Of a stretch of 64,000 nucleotides of DNA, positions 8,795 through 20,000 are shown in pieces (position 1 is the first letter of the stretch; each line of letters begins with the position of its first letter). The notes beneath the pieces are model-generated. The model saw nothing but the letters and a program-made list of their open reading frames with translations. It searched no databases and had not been told where the DNA came from. Both the position numbers and the translations under genes were made by a program. This DNA is from Bradyrhizobium sp. B124 (lineage in GTDB: Bacteria; Pseudomonadota; Alphaproteobacteria; Rhizobiales; Xanthobacteraceae): contig NZ_CP152413.1 of the NCBI RefSeq assembly GCF_038967635.1, forward strand, positions 2,852,001 through 2,916,000. The letters are read 5' to 3'.

Positions 8795-11014
8795 ATGCCC
8801 ACGACGAACCTGGCCGATGGACCCCATCAGCGCCAAGCCGGCTTCAATCTCTTCCTGGTCGGATTCCTGATCCTGTTCCTCGAACTGGCCTGCATCCGCT
8901 GGTTTTCGGCCAAGGTCGTGTTCCTGCAATTCTTCACCAATATCGTGCTGCTCGCGGCCTTCCTCGGCATGTCCTGCGGCTGCCTCGCCGCGCGGCGGAC
9001 CACCAACTGGCTTGCGCTGTTCCCGGGGCTCGCCCTCGTGACCTTCGCCGCCGTGGCCACGATCATGGCGCTGTATTCCAACTGGGGCCAGTTCGCGGTC
9101 GACGTCGGCCATCAGGCCTCGCCCCAGGAGGTGTTTTTCGGCACCGAGTATCGCAACCCGGATCTCGCCAAGTTTGTCGTGCCGATCGAGGCGATCGCCG
9201 GGCTGTTCTTCGTGCTGATCGCGCTGATGTTCGTGGGCCTCGGCCAGACGCTCGGCCGCGCCTTCGACGCCTACCCGAACCGCGTCGCCGGCTATTCGCT
9301 GAATATCGGCGGCAGCCTCGCGGGCATCGTCGGATTCTCGCTGCTGTCGTTCGCGCAGGCGCCGCCGGTGGTCTGGTTCGGCATCAGCTGCGCCGGCATC
9401 GTCTACCTGCTTTACCAGGACAAGGCGCTGTCGATCCTGCGCCTTGCAACGATCATCATCGTGGTGGGATTTACCGCCTACTACACCGATCGTTCCGGCA
9501 GCCACGACATCCGCTGGTCGCCCTACTACGCCGTCGACCTCAACAAATCGAACGGCGTGATCACCGTCAACAGCATCGGCCATCAGGAAATGATGCCGTT
9601 CAGCGAGCGCGGCTCGTCCTACTCGCTGATCCATCTGCTGCAGAAGCACAGCGGCGGCGCGCCGTTCAAGGACGTCATGATCATCGGCGCCGGCTCCGGC
9701 AACGACCTGTCGCACGCCTTGCGCTTCGGCGTCGAGCGCATCGATGCGGTCGAGATCGATCCGGTGATCCAGAACATCGGCATCCACAACCATCCCGACA
9801 AGCCCTATCAGGACCCGAGGGTGGTGCCGCATCTCGACGACGGCCGGCATTTCCTGCGCACCACCGAACGCAAATACGATCTGGTGGTATACGCGCTCGT
9901 CGACTCGCTGATCCTGCACAGCGGCTACGCCAACATCCGCCTCGAAAGCTATCTGTTCACCGAACAGGCGTTCCAGGACGTCCGCCGCGTGCTGAAGCAG
10001 GACGGCGTCTTCGTCATGTACAACTACTATCGCCAGGGCTGGATCGTGCAGCGCGTCGCCGAGATGGCCAAGCAGGTGTTCGGCTGCGATCCGCTAGTGC
10101 TGCCGCTGCCCTACAAGGAAACGCTGACCTCGTCCGAAGCGGTCGGCTTCACCACCATCATCGCGGGCTGCAATCCGCGCATCTCGACCGCGTTCCGCGA
10201 CCGCGGCCAATTCTGGTTGAACAGCATTCCGCCGGAGAACCTCGCGGTCAACGGCTTCGACAAGCCGCAAGAAAAGGGACAGGACAAGGGACAGGACAAG
10301 GCTGCCGCCCAGCACGGCGACTGGGTGCCGCTGGCGCCGGCGAAACTGGTGGTCGACAATGAAGGCGCCAGGCAATCGACCAGCGACGACTGGCCGTTCC
10401 TCTATGTCAGCGGCAGGCTGATCCCCGATCTGACCGTTCGCTCGATGATCCTGCTCGGCGTGCTCGGGCTTGGCCTGGTCTATCTGTTCAAGCCGAAGGG
10501 CGCCTGGCGGCCCAACAACCGGATGTTCTTCCTCGGCGCGGCATTCATGCTGCTCGAAACCAAGGCGGTGGTGCAGATGGCGCTGTTGTTCGGCAGCACC
10601 TGGCTGGTCAACTCGGCGGTGTTCTTCACCGCGCTGCTGCTGATCCTCGCCGCCAATTTGTACGTGATCAAGGTGCCGTCGACCCGGCTGGCGCGGCACT
10701 ATGCCGGGCTGCTGGCGCTGCTGGCGGTCTCGGTACTGGTGCCGCTGGACACGTTCCTGAGCGGCGGCATCGTCTGGCGCTACGTGATCCCGTGCGCGCT
10801 GGCGCTCGGCCCGATGTTCTTCGCCGGCGTGATCTTCGCCCGCTCGTTCCGCGACGAAGCCAATCCCGATCAGGCGTTCGGATCCAACATCGCGGGATCT
10901 GTCATCGGCGGCCTCGCCGAATCGTGCTCGACCCTGCTCGGCTTCCGCTATCTCCTGATCGTCGCGATCGGCTTCTATCTGCTGTCCGCCTGGATGCCGT
11001 CGCGCAAGGGATAG
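8795..11014 (+). CDS. Membrane protein with central spermidine-synthase-like methyltransferase fold
   Basis: 739 residues in three parts. Residues ~10-235 contain about seven hydrophobic helices beginning FLVGFLILFLELACIRWF, as in the transmembrane part of bacterial spermidine synthase-like proteins. Residues ~245-460 hold a Rossmann SAM-binding-type fold (VMIIGAGSGNDLSHAL...DAVEIDP, then YDLVVYALVDSL). Residues ~545-735 return to membrane helices. A Lys/Gln-rich linker with a duplicated GQDK precedes the last part. Whether it makes polyamines is unknown; the helix-enzyme-helix layout suggests an inner-membrane enzyme acting on a lipid or a transported substrate. It stands alone. Confidence 0.8.
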   Translation: MPTTNLADGPHQRQAGFNLFLVGFLILFLELACIRWFSAKVVFLQFFTNIVLLAAFLGMSCGCLAARRTTNWLALFPGLALVTFAAVATIMALYSNWGQFAVDVGHQASPQEVFFGTEYRNPDLAKFVVPIEAIAGLFFVLIALMFVGLGQTLGRAFDAYPNRVAGYSLNIGGSLAGIVGFSLLSFAQAPPVVWFGISCAGIVYLLYQDKALSILRLATIIIVVGFTAYYTDRSGSHDIRWSPYYAVDLNKSNGVITVNSIGHQEMMPFSERGSSYSLIHLLQKHSGGAPFKDVMIIGAGSGNDLSHALRFGVERIDAVEIDPVIQNIGIHNHPDKPYQDPRVVPHLDDGRHFLRTTERKYDLVVYALVDSLILHSGYANIRLESYLFTEQAFQDVRRVLKQDGVFVMYNYYRQGWIVQRVAEMAKQVFGCDPLVLPLPYKETLTSSEAVGFTTIIAGCNPRISTAFRDRGQFWLNSIPPENLAVNGFDKPQEKGQDKGQDKAAAQHGDWVPLAPAKLVVDNEGARQSTSDDWPFLYVSGRLIPDLTVRSMILLGVLGLGLVYLFKPKGAWRPNNRMFFLGAAFMLLETKAVVQMALLFGSTWLVNSAVFFTALLLILAANLYVIKVPSTRLARHYAGLLALLAVSVLVPLDTFLSGGIVWRYVIPCALALGPMFFAGVIFARSFRDEANPDQAFGSNIAGSVIGGLAESCSTLLGFRYLLIVAIGFYLLSAWMPSRKG

Positions 11015-11047
11015 CGATCGCGCGGCACGAACGGCAGACGGCGCGCG

Positions 11048-11992
11048 CTACTTCTTGGCGGGCGCCTTCTTCTCGGTCGCCGCGCCCTTGCCTTCCGCCT
11101 CCAGCGCCGCGCGGACGCGCTTGAATTCGCTGAGGTCCGCCTTGTCGACCTCGGGGAATTTCAGCTCGAGCCTGTCGAGCGCATTGACGATGGTCGAGCC
11201 GATCACGACGCGGGCAAACCATTTGTGATCGGCCGGCACGATGTGCCAGGGCGCGTCCCCGGTCGCGGTGTGGTGGATCATCTCTTGATAGGCGGCCTGA
11301 TATTTGGCCCACAGCGCACGCTCGGAGACGTCGGCCATCGAGAACTTCCAGTTCTTGGCCGGCTCCTCGAGCCGGTCGAGGAAGCGCCGGCGCTGCTCCT
11401 CCTTGGAGACATGCAGGAAGAATTTCAGGATCACGGTGCCGTTGCGCGACAGATAGCGCTCGATCGCGGAGATGTCCTCGAAGCGCTCGCGCCAGATGTT
11501 CTTGGTCACCAGCCGTTTCGGCAGCTTCTGCTTGGCGAGCACATCGGCATGAACGCGCACGACAAGGCATTCCTCGTAGTAGGAGCGGTTGAAGATGCCG
11601 ATGTGGCCGCGCTCCGGCAGCGCGATCATGGCGCGCCACATGAAATCGTGGTCGAGCTCCTTGGTCGAGGGCTGCTTGAACGAGAAGACCTCGCAGCCCT
11701 GCGGGTTGACGCCCTCGAACACGCTCTTGATCGCACTGTCCTTGCCGGCGGCATCCATGCCCTGGAAGATCAGGAGCAGCGACCAGCGGTCCTGGGCGTA
11801 GAGCTTCTCCTGGAAGTCGTTGAGCCGCGTGCGGTTGGCCTCGATGATCTTGCCGCCGACGTCCTTGTCGATGCCGCCCTTCTCGGCGGTCGGATACGAC
11901 TTCAGGTGAAATTCGCCCGAGCCGTCGAAGCGGAACGGCGCGACAAAGGGTTTCAATTCATCGGCGAGCGATGGGGACGGTTTGCTGCTCAT
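11048..11992 (-). CDS. Polyphosphate kinase 2 family protein
   Basis: 314 residues. PPK2 enzymes move phosphate between polyphosphate and nucleotides. The Walker A-like GMDAAGKDS (~77-85), the lid region and Walker B-like IFNRSYYEE (~132-140) are present, with VTKNIWRERFEDI between them and WHIVPADHKWFAR near the end. The length and single domain fit the 1-domain PPK2 group that usually makes ADP or ATP from polyphosphate. A Lys/Ala-rich tail closes the protein. Its start overlaps the livM end by 35 bases on the same strand, so it may be the last gene of the liv operon, an unexpected partner for a transporter. Confidence 0.93.
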   Translation of the reverse strand: MSSKPSPSLADELKPFVAPFRFDGSGEFHLKSYPTAEKGGIDKDVGGKIIEANRTRLNDFQEKLYAQDRWSLLLIFQGMDAAGKDSAIKSVFEGVNPQGCEVFSFKQPSTKELDHDFMWRAMIALPERGHIGIFNRSYYEECLVVRVHADVLAKQKLPKRLVTKNIWRERFEDISAIERYLSRNGTVILKFFLHVSKEEQRRRFLDRLEEPAKNWKFSMADVSERALWAKYQAAYQEMIHHTATGDAPWHIVPADHKWFARVVIGSTIVNALDRLELKFPEVDKADLSEFKRVRAALEAEGKGAATEKKAPAKK

Positions 11993-12968
11993 GGCCTCTC
12001 GACGGCTTGCGTGGCGATTTGATCCGGTCGATCACGCTACCAAGAATGCCCTTGGGCAGGAAGATAATGAACAGCACCAGCAGCACGCCATAGACCAGAT
12101 TGTCCCAGCCGACCGCCTTGGTGCCGAACGAAATGCGCAGTACCTCGGCCAGCACGATGGTGATGATGGCGCCGACCGTCGGCCCCAGCGCGACATAGAC
12201 GCCGCCGACGATCGCCGCGAACACCATCTGCAAGGACACCGCGATACCGCTCACCGTGTCCGGCGAGATGAACATCTGGTACTGGCAATAGAGCGCACCG
12301 GACAGCGCGGTCATCAACGCGCTGATCAGGGTGATCTTGAGCTTCTCGGCAGTGACGTTGACGCCGGCCGCGGCGGCGGCGTCCTCATCTTCGGAGATCG
12401 CCTCCATGGCATGGCGGATCATGCTGCGGTCGATCGCGCGCCAGATCACGAGGCCTGCGACCCAGACCGCGAGCGCGATCAGATACCAGGTGGTCTTGTC
12501 GTCGAATTGCAGCGCCAACAGCCCCTTGCCGCTCGGCGCGCGCTGCGGCGTGTAGCCGAGCGAGCCGCCGGTATAGTCGCGGGTCGCGGTGATGACTTGC
12601 AGCACGATGCCGGACAGCGCCAGGGTCACCAGCACGAAATAGTGCCCGGTGATGCGGAAGCGGAAGCAGGGATAGGCGACGACGAGCGCGAGCACGCCGG
12701 CGGTTGCCATGCTCAGGGGAATCCCGATCCAGGGCGAGACGCCGAGATGATTCCAGAGCAGCGCGGTGACATAGGCGCCGATGCCCATGAAGCCGCCATG
12801 GCCGAGCGAGACCAGGCCGAAGCGGCCCATGATCGACCACGACGTATAGGCGAACGACCAGATCAGGATCAGCACCAGCACGTGCAGGTGATAGGGATCG
12901 CGGTGCACGAAGGGCAGCGCGACGAGCGCGAGCAGCGCGATGATCCAGCCGGCGGCCTGCCTGTTCAC
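11958..12968 (-). CDS. livM: Branched-chain amino acid type ABC transporter permease LivM
   Basis: 336 residues, about nine to ten membrane helices, with the LivM/LivH family EDEDAAAAAGVNV loop (cytoplasmic coupling region) and GLVSLGHGGFMGIGAYVTALL near the N-terminus. The start is a GTG at 12968 that overlaps the livH stop by four bases; a longer open frame upstream is only the livH shadow. It pairs with LivH to form the membrane channel for amino acids or related compounds delivered by the binding protein at 15556-16866. Its 3' end overlaps ppk2. Confidence 0.92.
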   Translation of the reverse strand: MNRQAAGWIIALLALVALPFVHRDPYHLHVLVLILIWSFAYTSWSIMGRFGLVSLGHGGFMGIGAYVTALLWNHLGVSPWIGIPLSMATAGVLALVVAYPCFRFRITGHYFVLVTLALSGIVLQVITATRDYTGGSLGYTPQRAPSGKGLLALQFDDKTTWYLIALAVWVAGLVIWRAIDRSMIRHAMEAISEDEDAAAAAGVNVTAEKLKITLISALMTALSGALYCQYQMFISPDTVSGIAVSLQMVFAAIVGGVYVALGPTVGAIITIVLAEVLRISFGTKAVGWDNLVYGVLLVLFIIFLPKGILGSVIDRIKSPRKPSRGHEQQTVPIARR

Positions 12969-13846
12969 GAGCGCCTCGCCAGGAGGCCCGCGGGCCGGAT
13001 GAACATCATGACGATGAAGAAGGCGAATGCCAGCACGTAGCCCCATTCGAGATCGGAGAACAGGCCGCCGAGCGAGATGATCTCGGCAAACACGAAAGCG
13101 GCAATGAAGCCGCCGATGAAATTGCCGAGGCCGCCGAGCACGCAAATCAGGAAGGTGATCGGCCCGAACGACAGCCCGACGAACGGATGCACGTCATATT
13201 GCAGCACCAGCAGGCACGCCGCGAGCCCGGCGAGCCCGCCGCCGATCGCCGAGGTGACGAGATAGATGCGCTTGGGATCGACGCCCATCAGCGGCATGAT
13301 CTGGCGGTCCTGCGCGATGGCGCGGATCGCGGTGCCGGTGAAGGTGCGGGTCAGGAACAGATAGACGCCGACCATGCCGACCAGCGCCGCGCCGAACGAC
13401 AATAGTCGCGCGTAGCTGAAATTCATCTCGCCGAGCGCCAACACCGGCAGGCGGATGCCGAGATTGCGGAAGTCGATGCCGAAGGCGACGGTGGCAAAAC
13501 TCTGCAGGATGAACAGCACGCCGCCGGTGGCGAGCAGCTGGTTGATCGGCGGCGCCGTCAACAGCGGCGCGATGACGAAGAAATGCAACGCGGCGCCGAG
13601 CAGCGCCACCAGCAGGATGACGAGCGGCGCGGCCGCCCAGTACGGCAAATGAAAAACCTGCACGAGATAATACATGCCGTACATGCCGATCATCACGAGC
13701 TCGGCATAGCAGATCCAGGTGACGTCGATGACGCCGAAGATCAGGTTGAGCCCGAGCGCTAGGAGCGCCAGCACGCCGCCGAGCAGGATGCCGTTGATCA
13801 CGGCCTCCAGCAGGTAGATGTCGAAAATGTCGAGGAAGGATTGCAT
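12965..13846 (-). CDS. livH: Branched-chain amino acid type ABC transporter permease LivH
   Basis: 293 residues, about eight membrane helices. The N-terminus AVINGILLGGVLALLALGLNLIFGVIDV and the central GTAIRAIAQDRQIMPLMGVD coupling loop are typical of LivH. It is translationally coupled to livM by a GTGA overlap. A 204-base gap holding a palindromic repeat separates it from livF upstream, so the operon may be interrupted or read through. Substrates of such systems range from Leu/Ile/Val to aromatic acids and urea. Confidence 0.92.
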   Translation of the reverse strand: MQSFLDIFDIYLLEAVINGILLGGVLALLALGLNLIFGVIDVTWICYAELVMIGMYGMYYLVQVFHLPYWAAAPLVILLVALLGAALHFFVIAPLLTAPPINQLLATGGVLFILQSFATVAFGIDFRNLGIRLPVLALGEMNFSYARLLSFGAALVGMVGVYLFLTRTFTGTAIRAIAQDRQIMPLMGVDPKRIYLVTSAIGGGLAGLAACLLVLQYDVHPFVGLSFGPITFLICVLGGLGNFIGGFIAAFVFAEIISLGGLFSDLEWGYVLAFAFFIVMMFIRPAGLLARRS

Positions 13847-13884
13847 GGCTACACCGGAGACCGTGACGTCATTATCCAGTTAGC

Positions 13885-14008
13885 CGTCATCCTGAGGTGC
13901 GCGCTCTCGCGCGCCTCGAAGGATGCACGGCCCGTCTGTGGCCGATTCATCCTTCGAGGCTCGTCCAGCGGCGCAAGTGCGCCGCTGAGCTCGCACCTCA
14001 GGATGACG
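13885..14008. repeat. Nested palindromic intergenic repeat
   Basis: The outer arms are CGTCATCCTGAGGTGCG at the left and its complement ending near 14008. Inside, CCTCGAAGGATG and CATCCTTCGAGG form a second inverted pair. The element sits between livH and livF and could fold into a long cruciform RNA. Repeats with this CATCCTGAGGTGC core are common between bradyrhizobial genes. Confidence 0.8.
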
Positions 14009-14050
14009 GGGAAATATGTGAGCGCACTCGCACGGCCTGCTGTCATCATC

Positions 14051-14760
<710 letters not shown>

Positions 14761-14764
<4 letters not shown>

Positions 14765-15534
14765 GCCCCGATCCGGCGGCGCGCCTGCTCGGCGACGGCG
14801 GCAGCCAGGCTCGCATCCGCATCGGTGCCGAGATAGACCTCGATCACCCTGGCATCGCCGGCGACATCGGCCGGCAGACCTTCGGCGATCTTCTCGCCGT
14901 GATCGAGCACCATCACGCGGTCGACCACGCGCATCAGCACACCCATGATGTGCTCGACCCAGATGACGGTGATGCCGAGCTCGTCGCGGATTCGGCGCAG
15001 CATGTCGGCGGCCTGGTCCATCTCGGTCTCGTCGAGACCGCCGAGGCTTTCATCGGCGAGCAAGAGTTTCGGGCCGGTGGCGAGCGCCTTAGCGAGCTCG
15101 AGCTTCTTCAACCCGGCCGCGCCCAGCCCCTCGACACTGCTATGCCGATCGGTCGGCAGGCCGACCATCGCCAGCGCGCGCTCGGCCGCCTCCTCGGCGT
15201 TGCTCCGGCTGTGGCGACCCTGGCCGTAGAAGCCGGCGAGCACGACATTCTCGAAAATGCTCAGCCGATGGAACGGCCGCGGGATCTGGAAGGTGCGGCC
15301 GATGCCGCCAACGATGATCCGGTGCGGGGCGAGGCCCGCGATCTCCCGGCCGTCGAACAGGATCGAGCCCTCGGTCGGCGGCAGCGTACCCGAGAGCATG
15401 TTGAAGATCGTGCTCTTGCCCGAGCCGTTCGGGCCGATCAGGCCGAGGATCTCGCCCTGCTCGACGCGGAACGACACGTTGTTGACGGCGCAAAAGCCGC
15501 CAAACCGCTTGACCAGGCCTTCGACGGCGAGCAC
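14761..15534 (-). CDS. livG: Branched-chain amino acid type ABC transporter ATPase LivG
   Basis: 257 residues. Walker A GPNGSGKST, the Q-loop region GIGRTFQIPRPF and Walker B KLLLADESLGGLDETEMDQ are visible. The usual LSGGQ signature is altered: LGAAGLKKLELAKALA stands where LSYGQQRRLEIARAL is expected in LivG, as in a known subgroup of these ATPases. The start is GTG. It lies 21 bases after the binding protein gene and is coupled to livF. Confidence 0.92.
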
Positions 15535-15555
15535 GGCGTCCCTTTCGCGAGCGAG

Positions 15556-16866
15556 CTATTTGTAGCTGTAGGTGGTGCCGGCCGGCAGCGGCAGCACGGT
15601 CTCGCGCTGCATCTGGCTCTTCGGCCACACCACATAGGATTTGTCGTCGATGTATTGCAGCACCACGGGGAACGAGCGCGCGTTCTGCCCGGCGTACTGC
15701 TCGCCCTCGCCGTAGAACTTCACGCCGTAGCCGAGCATGGTGCCGCCCTCGGGAATGTCGGTGTCGAGTGCCGCCTTGCGCAACGCATCCGGATCGATGC
15801 CGCCATACTTCTTGATCGCGCGCGGCAGCACGTCGTCGAGGAACACGTAGGCGTTGGCTGCGCCGATGCCGACATGAGCGGAGCGGATCGGTACACCGGG
15901 CTTCAGTCGGTCAAACTCCTCACCGACCATCTTGATCACCGGCGGCAGCTTGGCATCCATGCCGTTCTGGTTGGCGAGCCAGATCGAGATCGGGTCGGTG
16001 TTGAAGAGATAGTTGGCGTCGGCGCCGAGGCCTTCCTTCAGCTTCTCATAGACGCCATAACCGGCGCCATGGCCGACGATGGCGCCGAACTTCAGCCCCT
16101 GCTCGCGCGCCTGGCGGAATAAGAGGGTAATGTCCGGATTGTAGCCGGTGTGGAAGATCACATCGGGCTTGGCGCGCTTCAGCTTGGTGACCAGCGCCGA
16201 CAAATCGGGCGCGGTTGCCGAATAGCCCTCCTTGAGCACGATGTTGAAGCCGGCCTTCTTTGCACCGGCTTCGTTGCCCTTGGCGACGTCGACGCCGTAG
16301 GCGCCGTCCTCATGGATGATGGCAACGCGGAGGTCTTTCGGCTCCTTGCCGAACTTGGACATGGAGTATTGCGCGATGAAGTCGGTCGTCATCATGCCGT
16401 ACTGGTTGCCGGCGGCCTGCGGGCGGAACACGTATTTGTAGTTCTTGCCGTCGAATACGCCCGAGGAGATGCAGGTCGTGATCCACATGAACCTCTTCAT
16501 CTGGTCGACCCGGGCCGCCACCGGCACGCATTGCGCCGAGGAGAAGAAGCCCATCACCATGTCGACCTTCTCCTGCTCGAGCAGGCGGACGGCCTCGTTG
16601 ATCGCGATGTCGGGCTTGCTCTGCGCGTCGGCGTAGACGGCCTCGACCTTGTAACCCTCGACGCCGATCTTGGCGTAATGGTCGAGCATGATCTTGACGC
16701 CGGTATATTGCAGCTCGGAGCCGCCACCGGCTAGCGGGCCGGTCAAATCGAAGATCACGCCGATCTTGATCTTCTTGTCCTGCGCATGCGCGGCACCGGC
16801 CACGCCCAGCGCCGCAAGCGCGACAGACAGACCCGCGAGCCAGCGGGCGGCCTTCCTGACCGGCAT
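15556..16866 (-). CDS. Periplasmic amino-acid/amide-type ABC substrate-binding protein (LivK-like)
   Basis: 436 residues with a signal peptide ending near AGAAHAQ and a mature start KKIKIGVIFDLTGPLAGGG, the usual opening of type I LivJ/LivK-like binding proteins. Residues ~25-420 are the two-lobed Peripla_BP_6 fold. The start at 16866 follows GGGAGGGATTC; an in-frame ATG 30 bases upstream has no such site. First gene of the liv operon (K-G-F-H-M-ppk2). Its 5' end and leader are duplicated near 24.2 kb in a truncated form. The ligand is not known; the mature length is longer than E. coli LivK. Confidence 0.9.
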   Translation of the reverse strand: MPVRKAARWLAGLSVALAALGVAGAAHAQDKKIKIGVIFDLTGPLAGGGSELQYTGVKIMLDHYAKIGVEGYKVEAVYADAQSKPDIAINEAVRLLEQEKVDMVMGFFSSAQCVPVAARVDQMKRFMWITTCISSGVFDGKNYKYVFRPQAAGNQYGMMTTDFIAQYSMSKFGKEPKDLRVAIIHEDGAYGVDVAKGNEAGAKKAGFNIVLKEGYSATAPDLSALVTKLKRAKPDVIFHTGYNPDITLLFRQAREQGLKFGAIVGHGAGYGVYEKLKEGLGADANYLFNTDPISIWLANQNGMDAKLPPVIKMVGEEFDRLKPGVPIRSAHVGIGAANAYVFLDDVLPRAIKKYGGIDPDALRKAALDTDIPEGGTMLGYGVKFYGEGEQYAGQNARSFPVVLQYIDDKSYVVWPKSQMQRETVLPLPAGTTYSYK

Positions 16867-16975
16867 GAATCCCTCCCCAGAGATTGTGCACTGCATTTTT
16901 TGTTTTCGTTCGGCCCTATCACATGGGGAGCGGCCGATGATGTCAAGCGCGATGGCTGCGTCCGCACGGCGCAGG
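16547..16975. repeat. Parent segment of the duplicated livK 5' region
   Basis: Two blocks of this stretch recur near 24.2 kb in the same orientation: 16547-16594 (inside the livK-like gene) and about 16851-16975 (first codons, ribosome site and leader). The ~256 bases between them are absent from the second copy. Short GC similarity (CGG-CGGCC) lies at both ends of the missing part, which suggests a deletion by recombination between short repeats. Confidence 0.85.
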
Positions 16976-17034
16976 CGTGATCAAAGCTTCAGCAAATGGT
17001 CGCGGACGCACGGGCGGGTCGATAGCCAACCATT

Positions 17035-20000
17035 TCATTCCGCCGCGATTGCCGGTTCGACCGGGCGGGGAACGACCTTACGGGCTCGGCTGCGGCTGAA
17101 GCGGTGCAGCGCAAGGTAGACCACCGGCGTCGTGTAGAGCGTCAGGAATTGCGACACCAGCAGGCCGCCGACGATCGCGTATCCGAGCGGCTGGCGGATC
17201 TCCGCGCCGGTCCCGTGCCCGAGCGCAAGTGGCAGGGCGCCGAGCAGCGCTGCGAACGTCGTCATCATGATCGGGCGGAAGCGCTTCAGCGCCGCCTGGA
17301 AGATCGCCTCCTCCCGGTCCATAGCCTCGATCAGCTCGGCATGGATTGCAAAATCGATCATCATGATCGCGTTCTTCTTGACGATGCCGATCAACAGGAT
17401 GATGCCGATCAGCGCGATGACGCTGAGCTCGAGGTTGAACGCCATCAGGATGAGAAGCGCACCGACGCCAGCCGAAGGGATCGTCGAAAGGATCGTGATC
17501 GGATGGATCAGGCTCTCATAGAGCGCACCGAGGATGATATAAACCGCGATCAGCGCCGCGAGGATCAGGAGTGGCTGGGTCTTGAGCGAGTCCTGAAAGG
17601 CCTGGGCATTGCCCTGGAAGGTGGTGATCAATGTGGCCGGGACGTTGAGCTCACGCTTTGCCTTCTCGATCGCCTCGACGGCCTGTCCGAGCGCGGCGCC
17701 TGCAGCCAGATTGAACGACAGCGTGATCGCCGGGAACTGGCCCTGATGGCTGACCGATAGGGACCGTACGGTGCGCTTTTGTTCGACCAGCGCGCTCAGC
17801 GGCACCTGCCGCCCGCTGCTGGACGGCACGTAGATCAAATCGAGCGCGCCCGGATCGAGCTGGAATTGCGGATCGACCTCCAGGATCACCCAATAACTGT
17901 TTTGCTGGGTGAAGAATTGCGCGACCTTGCGCTGTCCGAATGCATCGTAGAGCGTATCGTCGATCGCCTGGGTGGCAACGCCGAGCCGCGATGCCGTATC
18001 TCGATTGATCTCGAGCCGCAGGGTCGGACCGGCGATCTGCTGGTCGGTCGCGACGTCGCGCAACAACGGAATTCCCTGCAAGGTGCGAAGCAGGATCGGC
18101 GCCCAGTGATCGAGCTCGTCGAGATCGCTGTCCTGGAGCGTGAGTTGATACTGCGTGCGGCTCGCGCGTCCGCCGACATTGATGTCCTGCGACGCCTGCA
18201 TGAACAGCGCAATTCCCTGCACGGCGGCAAGTTTCGGCCGCAGCCGGTCGATGATCTGGCTCGCATTTGCATCGCGCTGGTCGCGGGGCTTGAGATTGAC
18301 GAACATGCGGCCGTTATTCATGGTCTGGTTGACGCCGCCGACGCCGACCGCCGACATCACGCCGTCGATGCCCGGGTCAGCCAACAGAATGCGCTCCAGC
18401 TGCGACTGCCGCTCCAGCATGGCTGGATAGGAAACGTCCTGCGAGGATTCCGAAACGGCGACGATGAATCCGGTGTCCTGCTGCGGAAAGAAGCCCTTCG
18501 GAGTCAGGACATAGAGATAGCCGGTCAGGATAATGGTCGCGATGGTCGCAGTCAGCGTGAGCCGCCGGTGACGCAGCACCCGGCGCAGGCCGGATTCGTA
18601 AACCGCGAGCATGCCATCGAAGAACCTCTCGCTCAGCGCATAGAGCCGGCCGTGCCGCTTGCCTTTTTCCTCCTGCAACAATTGCGCGCACATCATCGGC
18701 GTCAGCGTCAGCGAGATGACGGCCGACACCAGGATCGCCACGCTCACCGTGACAGCAAATTCGCGGAACAGCCGCCCGATAATGCCGCCCATCAGCAATA
18801 CCGGAATGAACACCGCGATCAGCGACAGGCTCATCGAGATGATGGTGAAGCCGATTTCGCGCGAACCCTTCAGCGCAGCCGCAAGCGGCGAGTGGCCCTG
18901 CTCCAGGTACCGCGCCACATTCTCGACCATCACGATGGCGTCGTCGACGACGAATCCCGTCGCGATCGTCAATGCCATCAGTGAGAGGTTGTCGAGGCTG
19001 TAGCCGAGGACATACATCACCGCGAATGTGCCGACCAGCGACAGCGGAACGGTGATGCCGGGGATCACGGTGGCCCAGGCGTTGCGCAGGAACAAGAAGA
19101 TCACCATCACCACCAGCGCGATGGTGAGCATCAGCGTGAACTGAACCTCCTCGACCGAGGCGCGGATGGTCTGGGTGCGGTCGGTAACGACATGGACGTC
19201 GACGGCCGACGGGATCGAGGCCTTCAGTCGCGGCAACGCCGCCTTGATGTGCTCGACGGTGTCGATGACGTTGGCGCCGGGTTGCCGCTGAATGATGAGG
19301 ATGGCCGACGGTTGTCCATTGAAGGTGCCGGACCCGCGAATGTTTTCGGCGCCATCCACCACGGTGCTGACGTCGCCGAGCCGGACCGGCGAGCCGTTGC
19401 GCCAGGCGACGATGACCGGCCGATAGCCCGCAGCATTGAACAATTGATCGTTGTTCTCAAGCGTGAAGCCCTGGTGCTGGCCGTTCAGCGTGCCCTTGGG
19501 GGCGTTGAGCGTGGCGGTCGCGATGGCCGACCGCAGATCTTCAAGGCTCAGGCCGCGGCCCGCGAGTTCGAGCGGATTGGCTTCGACGCGCACGGCGGGC
19601 TTCTGTGCGCCGGCGATCAGTACGGCACCGACCCCGTCGACCTGGGAAAGTTGCTGCGCGAAGATGTTGTCGGCAAGATCGCTGACCGTCGTCATCGGCA
19701 GGGTGTCCGAGGTCATCGCCAGCACCATCACCGGCGGGTCCGACGGATTGGTCTTCCGATAGGTCGGCGGTGACGGCAAATTCTTCGGCAATTGCCCACC
19801 GGCGGCGTTGATCGCGGCCTGCACATCCTGTCCGGCGGCGTCGATATTGCGGGCAAGGTCGAACTGGATCGAGATCACCGATATTCCAATGCCGCTCACG
19901 GAGGTGAGCTGGGCTACGCCCGACATCTGCGCCAGCTGCCGCTCCAGCGGGCTTGCCACCGAAGAGGCCATCGTCTCCGGGCTCGTGCCTGGCAACTGGG

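Noticed and set aside
14899..16122. 407-codon plus-strand frame across livG and livK
   Set aside because: Antisense shadow of two well-supported ABC genes.
17779..18984. 401-codon plus-strand frame opposite the RND permease
   Set aside because: Antisense shadow with Arg/Gln/His-rich sequence; the RND protein is complete on the other strand.
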